From Gemmatimonadaceae bacterium (GTDB lineage Bacteria > Gemmatimonadota > Gemmatimonadetes > Gemmatimonadales > Gemmatimonadaceae): a stretch of DNA of 49,093 nucleotides. A program made the translations under genes and the position numbers. Under the pieces are notes generated by a model that was given only the letters and a program-made list of their open reading frames with translations, did not search any database and had not been told where the DNA came from. The DNA lies in the NCBI GenBank assembly GCA_025931335.1, contig JAICNG010000021.1:1-49093 (forward strand). The letters run 5' to 3'. Shown piece after piece: positions 25,259-34,513 of this stretch; position 1 is the stretch's first letter; each line of letters begins with the position of its first letter.

Positions 25259-25957
25259 CTACGCCATCCGCATGTACGAGCAGCCCTTCGCCTGCGCCTG
25301 ATCCACCGCCATCACCATCGCCGGGACGACGACGACGCCGGGCACGAGGTGGGCCAGGAACTCGGCGCGCACGGCTTCCATCGTCTGGCTCGTCGCGCTG
25401 GCGACGTTCATCGCCCAGAAGTTGAGCGCGTTGTTGCACATGATGAAGAGCGCGCCCTTCTTCTGGAGCGGCTCCATCGCGGTGTCGGCCGGCCAGTCGG
25501 CAATGCCCTTGATCGACATCGTCGCGTCGCCGGGATCGGCCTTGAGATAAATGTTGCGGGTCGCGAACGCGTTGGTCTTCTTGTCCGTCTCCTTGATCGC
25601 CTCACCCAGCTTGTACTTCGCCCACATGGGGTCGGTGAGGCCGAGCGGGATGGTCATGTAGTAGAGCGTGCCGACGGCGTTGACCTGCGGATGCTCGACG
25701 TTGTAGTTGTCCTTCCACGCCTTGAGGTAGTTCCGGATGTGGATGAGGCCGAGCCCGGCCGTCGGATTCGGCATGTCGAACACCTGCTTGTGCTTGCCCG
25801 TTAGGCTCTTGAGCCAGGTCTCATCCGGCGCCACGCGGAAGCGCGCGTCATCGAACGTGGACGCGAACGCCGCCGCCGGAGCGAAGATGCCCGCGCCCGC
25901 GGCGGCGAGGCCCGCAAGGAACTCGCGGCGTGGCAGGTTGAGGATGGTGTCGCTCAT
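25259..25957 (-). CDS. Tat-exported DsrE-like protein
   Basis: A 232-residue exported protein. The N-terminus has a twin-arginine motif LPRREFLAG (Arg10-Arg11) and a hydrophobic AAAGAGIFAPAAAFA stretch, so it is sent folded to the periplasm. The C-terminal half (KKGALFIMCNNALNFWAMN, then LVPGVVVVPAMVMAVDQAQAKGCSYMRM) follows the DsrE/DsrF-like sulfur-carrier fold, with one Cys in the strand-loop and another near the C-terminus. It lies 56 bases downstream of the TsdA-like cytochrome gene on the same strand. Together they point to periplasmic handling of thiosulfate or other reduced sulfur. The DsrE resemblance is moderate; an active-site Cys would need structural checking. Confidence 0.7.
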   Translation of the reverse strand: MSDTILNLPRREFLAGLAAAGAGIFAPAAAFASTFDDARFRVAPDETWLKSLTGKHKQVFDMPNPTAGLGLIHIRNYLKAWKDNYNVEHPQVNAVGTLYYMTIPLGLTDPMWAKYKLGEAIKETDKKTNAFATRNIYLKADPGDATMSIKGIADWPADTAMEPLQKKGALFIMCNNALNFWAMNVASATSQTMEAVRAEFLAHLVPGVVVVPAMVMAVDQAQAKGCSYMRMA

Positions 25958-26013
25958 ATGGGACTCCTTGGTGCGAGTGGGTTGTGGGCGGTGTTCAGCG
26001 TACCGAGTCCTGG

Positions 26014-26892
26014 TTACCGACCCCCGTCAGCGGTTTGCGCTTTCGCGCGTGTTGCATATGGCACGTCGGCCGGGGCGTTCCCGTTCGGCCAATCGTTTTC
26101 CTTCCCGGCGAGATCGGGTCGCGAGTGCGAGTTCACGTACGCGGCGAGATTGAACGCCTGCTGCTCCGAGAGCACACCGGGCCGGTCGTTCGGCATGTTG
26201 TACTTGATGAACGACGCCGCGGTGCGAAGCCGGGCCATGCTCGCCCCAACGTTGTAGCTCTTCGGCCCCCACAGCGGTGGGCCGGCGGGCGTCCCCTGCC
26301 CGTCCATACCGTGACAGGCGGCGCACGTCGTCACGAACTCCGCCCGCCCGCGCGCGGTATCGGGCGACATGGCGGCGAGCAGTGGAATGCCGCGCGGCGT
26401 GGTGTCGCGGTGGACCGGAGTGCCGCGCGAAAGGAACGCCAGCCACGCCACGATGTCGCGCATGTCGCGGGACTCGAACGGCAGCGCACGCCCGTTCATG
26501 CTCCGCTCGAAGCAATCGTTGACGCGATCCTGGATGGTCGCCACCGAGTTGCTGCGATCGCGATACTGCGGAAACCGCGCGTACACCCCGACGAGGGGGG
26601 CGGCGTTGACACGCGTTCCATCATCGAGATGGCAGCTCGTGCAGCGGAGCTGCCCGCCAACGTGCTGCGGGAGGCTGTCTGGCGTGGCGGCCAGGAGCGC
26701 GCGCCCGCGCCGAATGGAGGCGCCGAGCAGGCCGTCGGGGATCTCGGAGTCGGCGGGCGCCGGAAGGCGGACGATGGCCCCGTTCGCCGGCGTCGCGTCG
26801 GTGCGCGCGGCAGTGTCGTCGGTGCGGGAGATCTCGCACGCACCGAGCAGTGTCGTAACGACCAGCAATGAGAAGAGACGCTGTCCGACCAT
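26014..26892 (-). CDS. Dihaem cytochrome c, TsdA/SoxA-like (probable thiosulfate dehydrogenase)
   Basis: A 292-residue lipoprotein (lipobox LLGAC, Cys19). The first haem motif is CTSCH (84-88), followed by NAAPLVGVYARFPQYRDR and DRVNDCFERSMNG. The Cys127 in that last segment is in the place of the unusual axial Cys ligand of haem 1 in TsdA thiosulfate dehydrogenases. The second haem motif is CAACH (190-194), with Met233 in IKYNMP as the likely sixth ligand. TsdA joins two thiosulfates to tetrathionate, or runs the reverse, and passes electrons to the respiratory chain. ATG 26892 gives the lipoprotein signal; the open frame continues further upstream without meaning. A DsrE-like gene follows. 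Confidence 0.82.
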   Translation of the reverse strand: MVGQRLFSLLVVTTLLGACEISRTDDTAARTDATPANGAIVRLPAPADSEIPDGLLGASIRRGRALLAATPDSLPQHVGGQLRCTSCHLDDGTRVNAAPLVGVYARFPQYRDRSNSVATIQDRVNDCFERSMNGRALPFESRDMRDIVAWLAFLSRGTPVHRDTTPRGIPLLAAMSPDTARGRAEFVTTCAACHGMDGQGTPAGPPLWGPKSYNVGASMARLRTAASFIKYNMPNDRPGVLSEQQAFNLAAYVNSHSRPDLAGKENDWPNGNAPADVPYATRAKAQTADGGR

Positions 26893-26980
26893 GGCTCGTC
26901 TCGAGTGGTGCGGAAGGACCGTGCGCCAGCGCGCGGCGGCCTGAATGGTGTGGGGTGGGTTGGCTTCGCGCAAGACGGCG

Positions 26981-27050
26981 GAGGTGCTCGAAGTGCTCGA
27001 GGGGCTGAGTCGTCTACCCCAAGCACCTCGACCACCTCGAGCACGTCGAC
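26981..27050. repeat. Repeat hairpin G, 9-mer class GGTGCTCGA
   Basis: The left arm 26981-27003 (GAGGTGCTCGAAGTGCTCGA) and right arm 27016-27050 (AAGCACCTCGACCACCTCGA then GCACGTCGAC) are complementary with a few mismatches and a loop of about 14 bases. The element lies between divergent genes and ends four bases before the GHL10 start codon, so it would be in that gene's leader or promoter. It belongs to the same class as elements H and K. Confidence 0.8.
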
Positions 27051-27054
27051 TCCC

Positions 27055-28251
27055 ATGCGCTTCGTTCTCCTCCTCGTCCTGCTGCTCGCCGCCTGTGGCG
27101 GTCCCCCGTCGGGCCCCACTCCCGTCTCGCCCGCGGAGGAGGCCCGCGCGCTGTGGGTGTCGCGGTTCGAGTATGCCTCCCCGACCGACATCGACTCGAT
27201 CATCGCCAGGGCGGCGCGAACCAACTTCAACGTCATCTACTTCCAGGTCCGCGGCGCGGGGGACGCGTTCTACGACTCCGCGGTCGAGCCGTGTGCGGTC
27301 GCGCTCTGCGGATCTCTCGGCAACGGCCGTCCATCGTGGGATCCCCTGGCGCGTGCCGTCGCCGCGGCGCACGCCCGCGGTATCGAGCTCCACGCCTGGA
27401 TCAATGCGCTGAGCGGGTGGAGCGCTGGGAGCGCCGCGAGCTGCACGCTCCTTCAACCGTCGGCGGCGGGCTCGCCCGATCACATGTTGATCGCCCACCC
27501 CGAGTGGCGCGTGGTCAATGCCGCGGGCAGCGCGCAGCCCTGTCCCGATGCCCCTAACGAGTACGTCTATCTTTCACCCGGTATCCCCGCCGTGCGGACG
27601 CACCTGGCACGCGTGGCCGCGGACATCGTGAGGCGGTACGCGGTCGACGGGATCCACCTCGACCGCATCCGCTATCCGGGGCAGGCGTGGTCGTACGACA
27701 CCACCAGCCTCCAGGCCTTCGGCAAGGATCCGGCGGCGTTCTCAGCTGACTGGGCGCAGTTCCGCCGCGAGCAGGTGGCGCTCGCCGTGCGCGAGACCTT
27801 CGACTCGGTGCGATCCGCACGCTCCTCGGCGGCGCTGTCGGCCGCCGTCTGGGGCATCTGGCAGGATCGGTGGGGATGGAACTCGTCGCATGGATTCGGG
27901 CAGTACTTCCAGGATCCCCGGGCGTGGGTGGCGGCGGGCTCGCTCGACGTGGCCGTCCCGATGACCTACTACGCGATCGCGACGACGCCCTGTGGATTCG
28001 CCGACTGGGCGTGCCTGCTCGATGATCACCTCGTTATGCAGTCCGGATCGCCCGCGCGCCACGTGTACATCGGGATCGCCGCCAGTCGCGGGACGGCGCA
28101 GGTGCTCCAGCAGATCGAGCTCGGGCGCCGCCGCGGCGTGAAGGGGTTCGCGCTGTACTCCTATTCCTCGGTCACGGCGGAGATGCGGGCGGCGCTGGCC
28201 GGCGGCCCGTTCGCCCTCCCAGCCACCGTGCCTCCGAGGGAGTGGCAGTGA
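27055..28251 (+). CDS. GHL10-type (DUF187) glycoside hydrolase-like lipoprotein
   Basis: A 398-residue lipoprotein (MRFVLLLVLLLAAC, Cys14). The domain starts EARALWVSRFEYASP and has NFNVIYFQVRGAGDAFYDS, ELHAWINALS, YVYLSPGIPAVRTHL and VDGIHLDRIRYPG. This is the series of beta-barrel strands typical of glycosyl hydrolase-like 10 proteins, distant TIM-barrel relatives of glycoside hydrolases found in the envelope. The Asp in IHLDRIRYP and an acidic residue in the first strand region are the usual candidate catalytic or binding residues. It stands alone, directly behind repeat hairpin G. The substrate is unknown; peptidoglycan or surface glycan is a guess. Confidence 0.88.
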   Translation: MRFVLLLVLLLAACGGPPSGPTPVSPAEEARALWVSRFEYASPTDIDSIIARAARTNFNVIYFQVRGAGDAFYDSAVEPCAVALCGSLGNGRPSWDPLARAVAAAHARGIELHAWINALSGWSAGSAASCTLLQPSAAGSPDHMLIAHPEWRVVNAAGSAQPCPDAPNEYVYLSPGIPAVRTHLARVAADIVRRYAVDGIHLDRIRYPGQAWSYDTTSLQAFGKDPAAFSADWAQFRREQVALAVRETFDSVRSARSSAALSAAVWGIWQDRWGWNSSHGFGQYFQDPRAWVAAGSLDVAVPMTYYAIATTPCGFADWACLLDDHLVMQSGSPARHVYIGIAASRGTAQVLQQIELGRRRGVKGFALYSYSSVTAEMRAALAGGPFALPATVPPREWQ

Positions 28252-28255
28252 CATA

Positions 28256-28283
28256 AGTCGTTGTAAAAGAACGATTTAAGATG
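28256..28283. promoter_or_regulatory. AT-rich inverted repeat after the hydrolase gene
   Basis: TCGTT (28259-28263) and AACGA (28270-28274) flank a short A-rich loop, within a locally AT-rich patch (TTGTAAAAGAACGATTTAAG). It may be a weak terminator for the hydrolase gene or part of the upstream region of the barrel gene at 28465. The 213-base gap holds nothing else I can name with confidence, apart from a GTTAGGC motif at 28305. Confidence 0.3.
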
Positions 28284-28464
28284 GCACCGCCTCCGTCCGT
28301 TCACGTTAGGCCCGAAACCAGGCCATGTGATGTGATACCATAGCGTTGCGTACCTGGGACTCGGCTCGTCTTGCAGGGGAACGCTTACGGAACGCAGTCG
28401 TTCCGCCCACCCCTCGCGCCGAACGCGGGGACCAGAACCACCCCTTGTAGAGGACTTCATCCAC

Positions 28465-29175
28465 ATGAAGAAGATCTTTGCGATCGCTGCGTCCGCGCTC
28501 GTACTCGCCGCCCCGGCGATGAGCGCGCAGGAGGGCCCCAGCATCGAAGACATCGCCGCGTACTACGCGATCAATGCGTCGACGGTTGGCGCGCCGGCGC
28601 TGGCGACGAACACGCTGGCGGGCGCTGGCCGCATGGGCTGGCACCTGCAGTACGGCCGCCTGGACTGGGGCTCGGACGTCACCTCGAGCACGTTCGCCGG
28701 TGGTTTCGACCTCGGCGTTGGCTCGGGCCGTCTTGGTGTAACCGCTGGTTACATGTCGATCGATTGCCCCACCGGGCTTGATTGCGAAGGCCACCTGATC
28801 GTTGGCACGCGCTACTCGGCGCGCCTGGCGGGTGCGGCGCTTGGCAATGGCTCGCACTGGGCGATGGGCCTCGAGGGCGAGCTCGGCTTCGGCTTCCCCG
28901 AGGACGAGCAGGCGATGGCGGTTGCGGCCAGCCTGCCCTTCAAGCTCACCGTTGGCAAGAACGTGAAGGTGTCGCCGTTCCTGGCGCCTGGCTTCGCGTA
29001 CGGCCGGTACAAGGTCGCCGACGAGTCGGAGAGCGGTCAGCGCTTCCTGATCGGTGGCGGCGTCGGCCTCGCCTTCGCCAATGGCATGGGCGTGAACCTC
29101 GGCATGCGCAAGGTGTTCATCGAGGAAGGCGAGACGCAGTTCGGTCTCGGCTTCACGATCCGCCCCGGCAACTAA
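28465..29175 (+). CDS. Outer-membrane beta-barrel protein
   Basis: A 236-residue secreted protein with a clean signal peptide (MKKIFAIAASALVLAAPAMSAQ). The rest alternates short hydrophobic strands and Gly-rich turns (RMGWHLQYGRLDWG, GGFDLGVGSGRLGVTAGYMS, LPFKLTVGKNVKVSPFLAPG, FLIGGGVGLAFANGMGVNLG) and ends with a strand finishing in a soluble tail, the pattern of an 8- to 10-stranded barrel. Two Cys 6 residues apart (IDCPTGLDCEG) probably make an extracellular disulfide loop. It is followed by a perfect 44-base terminator, so it is a single-gene unit. The Lys-rich short signal and good codon use suggest an abundant protein. The specific function is unknown. Confidence 0.85.
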   Translation: MKKIFAIAASALVLAAPAMSAQEGPSIEDIAAYYAINASTVGAPALATNTLAGAGRMGWHLQYGRLDWGSDVTSSTFAGGFDLGVGSGRLGVTAGYMSIDCPTGLDCEGHLIVGTRYSARLAGAALGNGSHWAMGLEGELGFGFPEDEQAMAVAASLPFKLTVGKNVKVSPFLAPGFAYGRYKVADESESGQRFLIGGGVGLAFANGMGVNLGMRKVFIEEGETQFGLGFTIRPGN

Positions 29176-29186
29176 GCTTTCGGTAC

Positions 29187-29230
29187 GAAAACAAGAACGC
29201 CGGCCCATTTGGGCCGGCGTTCTTGTTTTC
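29187..29230. terminator. Perfect 44-base bidirectional terminator
   Basis: Two exactly complementary 21-base arms (beginning GAAAACAAGAACGCC) around a TT loop, starting 11 bases after the barrel-protein stop. The outer ends are A-rich and T-rich, so both strands can give a GC-rich stem with a U tract. It is unusually long and perfect for a terminator. Confidence 0.92.
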
Positions 29231-29322
29231 GAGGTGCTCCAGGTGCTCGAGGTGCTCGAGGTACTCAATTGGGAAAAGGCGCTCCCTCGAGCACCTCGAG
29301 CACCTCGAGCACGTGGAGCACT
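29231..29322. repeat. Repeat hairpin H, 9-mer class GGTGCTCGA
   Basis: It starts right where the terminator ends. The left arm 29231-29266 is four 9-base units (GAGGTGCTC type); the right arm 29281-29322 is four to five complementary units (GAGCACCTC). The loop is about 14 bases. The stop codon of the leftward outer-membrane gene begins at the edge of the right arm. Confidence 0.88.
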
Positions 29323-30693
29323 TCAGAATTCAAACCCCACCGCGAGGTTCAGATGGTCGCTCCGGAACTTCCGCTCCGCCCCGGACACCCACGTCGTCTC
29401 CATTCGGCGCCCCTCGAGTCCCACCACGAGCGCGCCGCCGCCGGGGCGAACGAGCAGGTGTGCCTCGCAGGCGACGTTGCGGGTTCGCATGACCGGGAAT
29501 GGGGCGACGGACGGCACCGTCAGCCGCGGGTCGTCCACGCCGCATCCACCGCCTAGCGACGTCGTCGGCGAGGCGCGCAGGTCGAGCTGCGCCCACCCGC
29601 CGCGGTCGAGGACGGGCCGACCGTCCGGGCCGAAGTTCTGCCCAATGCCCCCACCACCAAGGCCACGCAGGAGCGCCCCGCGGTACAGCTCCGCGCGGAG
29701 CGTCAGCGGGCCCAGCGGTGCCACCAGATCGGCCGCCACGGCCCAGCTTTCGTGCATGGCACTCCGCCCTCCCGTGGCCGAGGGTCGCGCGAACCAGCCG
29801 CCGTGCACGCCCAGCCCCACCTCGCTCGGCTGCTCCACAGGTCCCCACTGCGCACGCACGCGGCCTTGCACGAAGGGACGGCGCGAGCGCTCCGCGATGT
29901 CGGCATCCCGGTCGCGATTCGTCCCGCTGATCGGCTCGCCCGAGTTCGGCGCGAGCACCGCGCCCTGAAGGCCAAATCGCACCGCTCCCGTCGTCTGAAT
30001 CGTCGCGCGAAGCTGTGGAAGCCAGAGCCACAGGTTGCCGGCCGTCGCGAAGGTCGGTGTCCCGATGCTCGCGGTGCCCACCGGATTCAGGCCGGCAACG
30101 AGCGGAACCTCCTGACCGACCAGCAGCTCCGCGGTCGGCCATCGCACCAGTGCCTTCAGCGTTCTCAGGCGGAGCGTCGGTGTCACTCGCCCCCCGGCGC
30201 CAGGCTGTTGCACCGCGAAGAAGTCCGCGTGGACATCGCCGATGAGCTCGCCACCCAGCACGTCAGCGACGGAGACGATGAGGCCCAGCGTCGTTTGGCG
30301 AGCGGAGAGGCCGAGCGAGCCGCGTGGGAAATCCTCGGCGGGCGGGAAGTCCGCGCCGTCGGCCATCACGAATTGCGGAACATCCGCCGTGTTGACGCGA
30401 CCGCTGTTGGCGAACGTATTGACGAGTGCGCGTCCGGCGAGCTCGAGACTCACGCGGGAAACGGTTCGCACCTCCGCCTCCGACTGCGCGGCGAGCTGCT
30501 GTCGCAGCAGCTCGATGGCCTCCTCGGCCCGCTCGAGGCGCGCCGCGAGTGAGTCCCGCGAGGCACGAGCGCTGTCCGGCTCCTGTGCGCTCACGCCACG
30601 TGCGGCGAGAACGAGAACGAGGAGCGTGACCACCGTGCTTGACGCCGTTCGACGGGGTCCCGTAGTGTTCGCCGCGGAGGAGAACTCTCTCAT
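29323..30693 (-). CDS. Outer-membrane porin-like protein with coiled-coil N-terminus
   Basis: A 456-residue exported protein. An N-terminal signal (hydrophobic TVVTLLVLVLAARGVSA, with a longer than usual lead) is followed by a coiled coil of about 40 residues (SLAARLERAEEAIELLRQQL), then a long beta-rich region with many Gly and aromatic residues, ending GFEF with a C-terminal Phe. A terminal Phe is the recognition signal for barrel assembly by BamA. This coiled coil plus barrel layout is seen in DcaP/OprP-like porins. The start is head-to-head with the copper-protein gene, so both share a very small control region. What passes through the pore is unknown; the neighbouring copper protein hints at metal or redox roles. 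Confidence 0.75.
   Translation of the reverse strand: MREFSSAANTTGPRRTASSTVVTLLVLVLAARGVSAQEPDSARASRDSLAARLERAEEAIELLRQQLAAQSEAEVRTVSRVSLELAGRALVNTFANSGRVNTADVPQFVMADGADFPPAEDFPRGSLGLSARQTTLGLIVSVADVLGGELIGDVHADFFAVQQPGAGGRVTPTLRLRTLKALVRWPTAELLVGQEVPLVAGLNPVGTASIGTPTFATAGNLWLWLPQLRATIQTTGAVRFGLQGAVLAPNSGEPISGTNRDRDADIAERSRRPFVQGRVRAQWGPVEQPSEVGLGVHGGWFARPSATGGRSAMHESWAVAADLVAPLGPLTLRAELYRGALLRGLGGGGIGQNFGPDGRPVLDRGGWAQLDLRASPTTSLGGGCGVDDPRLTVPSVAPFPVMRTRNVACEAHLLVRPGGGALVVGLEGRRMETTWVSGAERKFRSDHLNLAVGFEF
30639..30668 (+). promoter_or_regulatory. Candidate promoter for the copper-protein gene
   Basis: TTGACG (30639-30644) and TAGTGT (30663-30668) are separated by 18 bases. They lie inside the first codons of the opposite, divergent gene. 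A GGAGG (30676-30680) follows. The spacing and boxes are only fair. Confidence 0.4.
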
Positions 30694-31397
30694 TGTGGGG
30701 TGACGGTGTGAGGTGGACGTGGCTCGCGGCGCTCATGGTGAGCGCCGTTTCTGTCCCGGCGCAGCCGCCGCGTGCTCCCGATGGGGTCGCGGTGAGCGGT
30801 CGCATCACGATCCTCGAGAATCCGGGAAAGGTCGCCACCGACGTCGGCAGCACGGTGATCTTTCTCGTCCCGGCCGATGGCCGCAAGGGCGAGGTCGCAG
30901 CGACCGATGTGCAGATCGCGATGCAATCGAAGCAGTTCGTGCCGCGGGTGCGGGTGGTGACGATCGGGAGCCGCGTCAACTTCCCCAATCAGGACCCCTT
31001 CCGCCACAACGTGTTCTCGAATACTCCCGGCGCCACCTTCGACCTGGGGCTCTACCCGCGCGGGACCTCGCGTGCGGCGGCGTTTCGCCGCGCCGGCGTG
31101 TATCCGATCTTCTGCAACATCCACTCGCGGATGAGCGCCTTCGTCGTCGCCGTGCCGACGTCGCATTACACGCAGGCGCAAGCGGACGGCTCGTGGATCC
31201 TCGAGGGGGTGCCGCCCGGGGACTACGTGCTTCACATCTGGCACGAGCGGGCCCCGGAGCGAACGCGCGAGGTGGTGGTCGCCGGTGACCCGGTGCAGAG
31301 CCTCGATGAGCAGCTGGACGTTCGTGGCTGGCATCCCATGTCGCACAAGAACAAGTTCGGCCGCGAATATCCTCCCATCGAGCGAGACCGCTACTGA
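30693..31397 (+). CDS. Type 1 copper (cupredoxin-like) periplasmic protein
   Basis: A protein of about 234 residues with a short signal peptide. The mature part has the order of type 1 copper ligands: His in FRHNVFS, then Cys, His and Met in FCNIHSRM, giving H-C-H-M with the usual short C-x2-H-x2-M loop. The fold segment PRVRVVTIGSRVNFPNQDP precedes the first His, as in plastocyanin-like electron carriers. The last 80 residues (WILEGVPPGDYVLHIWHE) form a carboxypeptidase-regulatory-like beta domain. A TTG at 30693 has GGAGGAG ten bases upstream; GTG 30708 is the alternative and also gives a good signal. The receptor kinase gene starts 2 bases after the stop, suggesting one transcript. Electron transfer is the natural guess, with copper-linked signalling as another option. 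Confidence 0.82.
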   Translation: MWGDGVRWTWLAALMVSAVSVPAQPPRAPDGVAVSGRITILENPGKVATDVGSTVIFLVPADGRKGEVAATDVQIAMQSKQFVPRVRVVTIGSRVNFPNQDPFRHNVFSNTPGATFDLGLYPRGTSRAAAFRRAGVYPIFCNIHSRMSAFVVAVPTSHYTQAQADGSWILEGVPPGDYVLHIWHERAPERTREVVVAGDPVQSLDEQLDVRGWHPMSHKNKFGREYPPIERDRY

Positions 31398-31399
31398 CC

Positions 31400-33429
<2,030 letters not shown>

Positions 33430-33442
<13 letters not shown>

Positions 33443-33552
33443 GGACTGAGGACTCGAGGACTTCGATTCGGAGGAAGACCCACTCAATCGAATGCCTCAC
33501 TCCTCATTCCTCATTTCGTTCTCGTTCCTCATTTCCTTCTGATTCTCATTTC
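33430..33552. repeat. Repeat hairpin I, 7-mer class xxxTGAG
   Basis: The left arm 33430-33474 starts with exact 7-base units GAATGAG GAATGAG GACTGAG, then GACTCGAG. The right arm 33488-33552 contains the complement (CTCATTC, CTCACTC, CTCATTT) and is longer than the left. The loop is about 13 bases. The left arm gives the TGA of the receptor kinase gene (33440-33442) and the right arm gives the TGA of the leftward GAF-like gene (complement of 33546-33548). Confidence 0.88.
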
Positions 33553-34295
33553 GCATCCGCGAATACCCGTTCGATAGGATGCAGCACTGCCTTCACCTCG
33601 AGCGCGACGTTCCGAAAGCGGTTGGCGACACCGGGGGGAATCGGGACACGGCTGAACATCACCACCGCGAACATCTCGCCGCGGAGCATCCCGCCGAAGC
33701 CCAGCACGGACTGAATCCCGAAGGGCGCCACGAACTCCGTTTGCGCCGGGATGTAGGGGCTTCCCGACGCCTTCTCGACGTAGAAGATGTTGTACGTGCG
33801 GCCCTCGGCATCGGGAACGATCGAGGCGTCGGTCTGGACGAGGTGCTCGACGTCCAGCCCCATCTGCTCGATCAGCTGGGCGATCATGGGTGCCCGGTGG
33901 ACCATCCGGACGCTCGCGAGCGGGATGGTGCGATGGGCTTCCGAGCGGTGTCGGTCATTCCAGTCCTCCTGGATCCCCGCGGTGGCCAGCAGGGTCAGGC
34001 ACCGCATCCCCTCGTCCCGCGGCGTTTCTCCCAGCGCCGCCCGCGCGAACAGGCGGAGGTCGGGCTCGAGCTCGCGGTAGGGGTGGGTCTTGTAGAACCT
34101 CACCAGCGCGAGCTGCGGATCGGCTGAGCCGGGATCCTGGAAGGCGCCGAAGAGATATCGAACGATCGCGGCTCCGGCCGCCTCGAGCGACGCGGCGTGC
34201 CGTGCCGCCTGCCGAATGTCGAGCCCGCACCGCAGCATGTCGTGCAGCTCGAAGGTGCGGAGATCGAAGGTGCGCAATGGACGGGTGGTAGGCAT
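33546..34295 (-). CDS. GAF-like sensor-domain protein
   Basis: A 249-residue soluble protein. The C-terminal half, with NIFYVEKASGSPYIPAQTEF, APFGIQSVLGFGGMLRGEMF and AVVMFSRVPIP, has the strand order of a GAF domain as found at the input end of bacterial kinases. The first half is helical. There is no catalytic output domain, so it probably works by binding another protein, and the divergent giant kinase gene 218 bases away is the obvious candidate. The chosen start is ATG 34295 (MPTTRPLRTF). The first 17 codons contain a repeated TCGAAGGTGCG, so the ATG of the segment MLRCGLDIRQ (about 34238) may be the real start. The stop is in repeat element I. Confidence 0.7.
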   Translation of the reverse strand: MPTTRPLRTFDLRTFELHDMLRCGLDIRQAARHAASLEAAGAAIVRYLFGAFQDPGSADPQLALVRFYKTHPYRELEPDLRLFARAALGETPRDEGMRCLTLLATAGIQEDWNDRHRSEAHRTIPLASVRMVHRAPMIAQLIEQMGLDVEHLVQTDASIVPDAEGRTYNIFYVEKASGSPYIPAQTEFVAPFGIQSVLGFGGMLRGEMFAVVMFSRVPIPPGVANRFRNVALEVKAVLHPIERVFADAK

Positions 34296-34513
34296 GGAGG
34301 CCGGGATCAACGTACCCTCGTTTTCGATTCGCGCGATTGCCGCCGAGCGCCCGTCTTCGGGCGGGAGCCGGCGCCGCGCGCAGTGCTCGCTTCTTGCACT
34401 ACAGCATCCAATCACTCGAGAGCGATTTCGACCGTGCTGGCCCTCGCGCCCTACCATGCGTGTTCCGGGCCAGCCGCCGCTTCTCAGGACACGTAGAGAT
34501 CAGGAGCCAAGCC

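Noticed and set aside
26014..27498. The long 494-codon version of the dihaem cytochrome
   Set aside because: The extra 202 codons cross the repeat element and the divergent GHL10 gene; ATG 26892 gives a normal lipoprotein signal.
28252..28464. A confident promoter for the barrel gene at 28465
   Set aside because: The possible -35 and -10 boxes have poor spacing; only an AT-rich patch can be reported.
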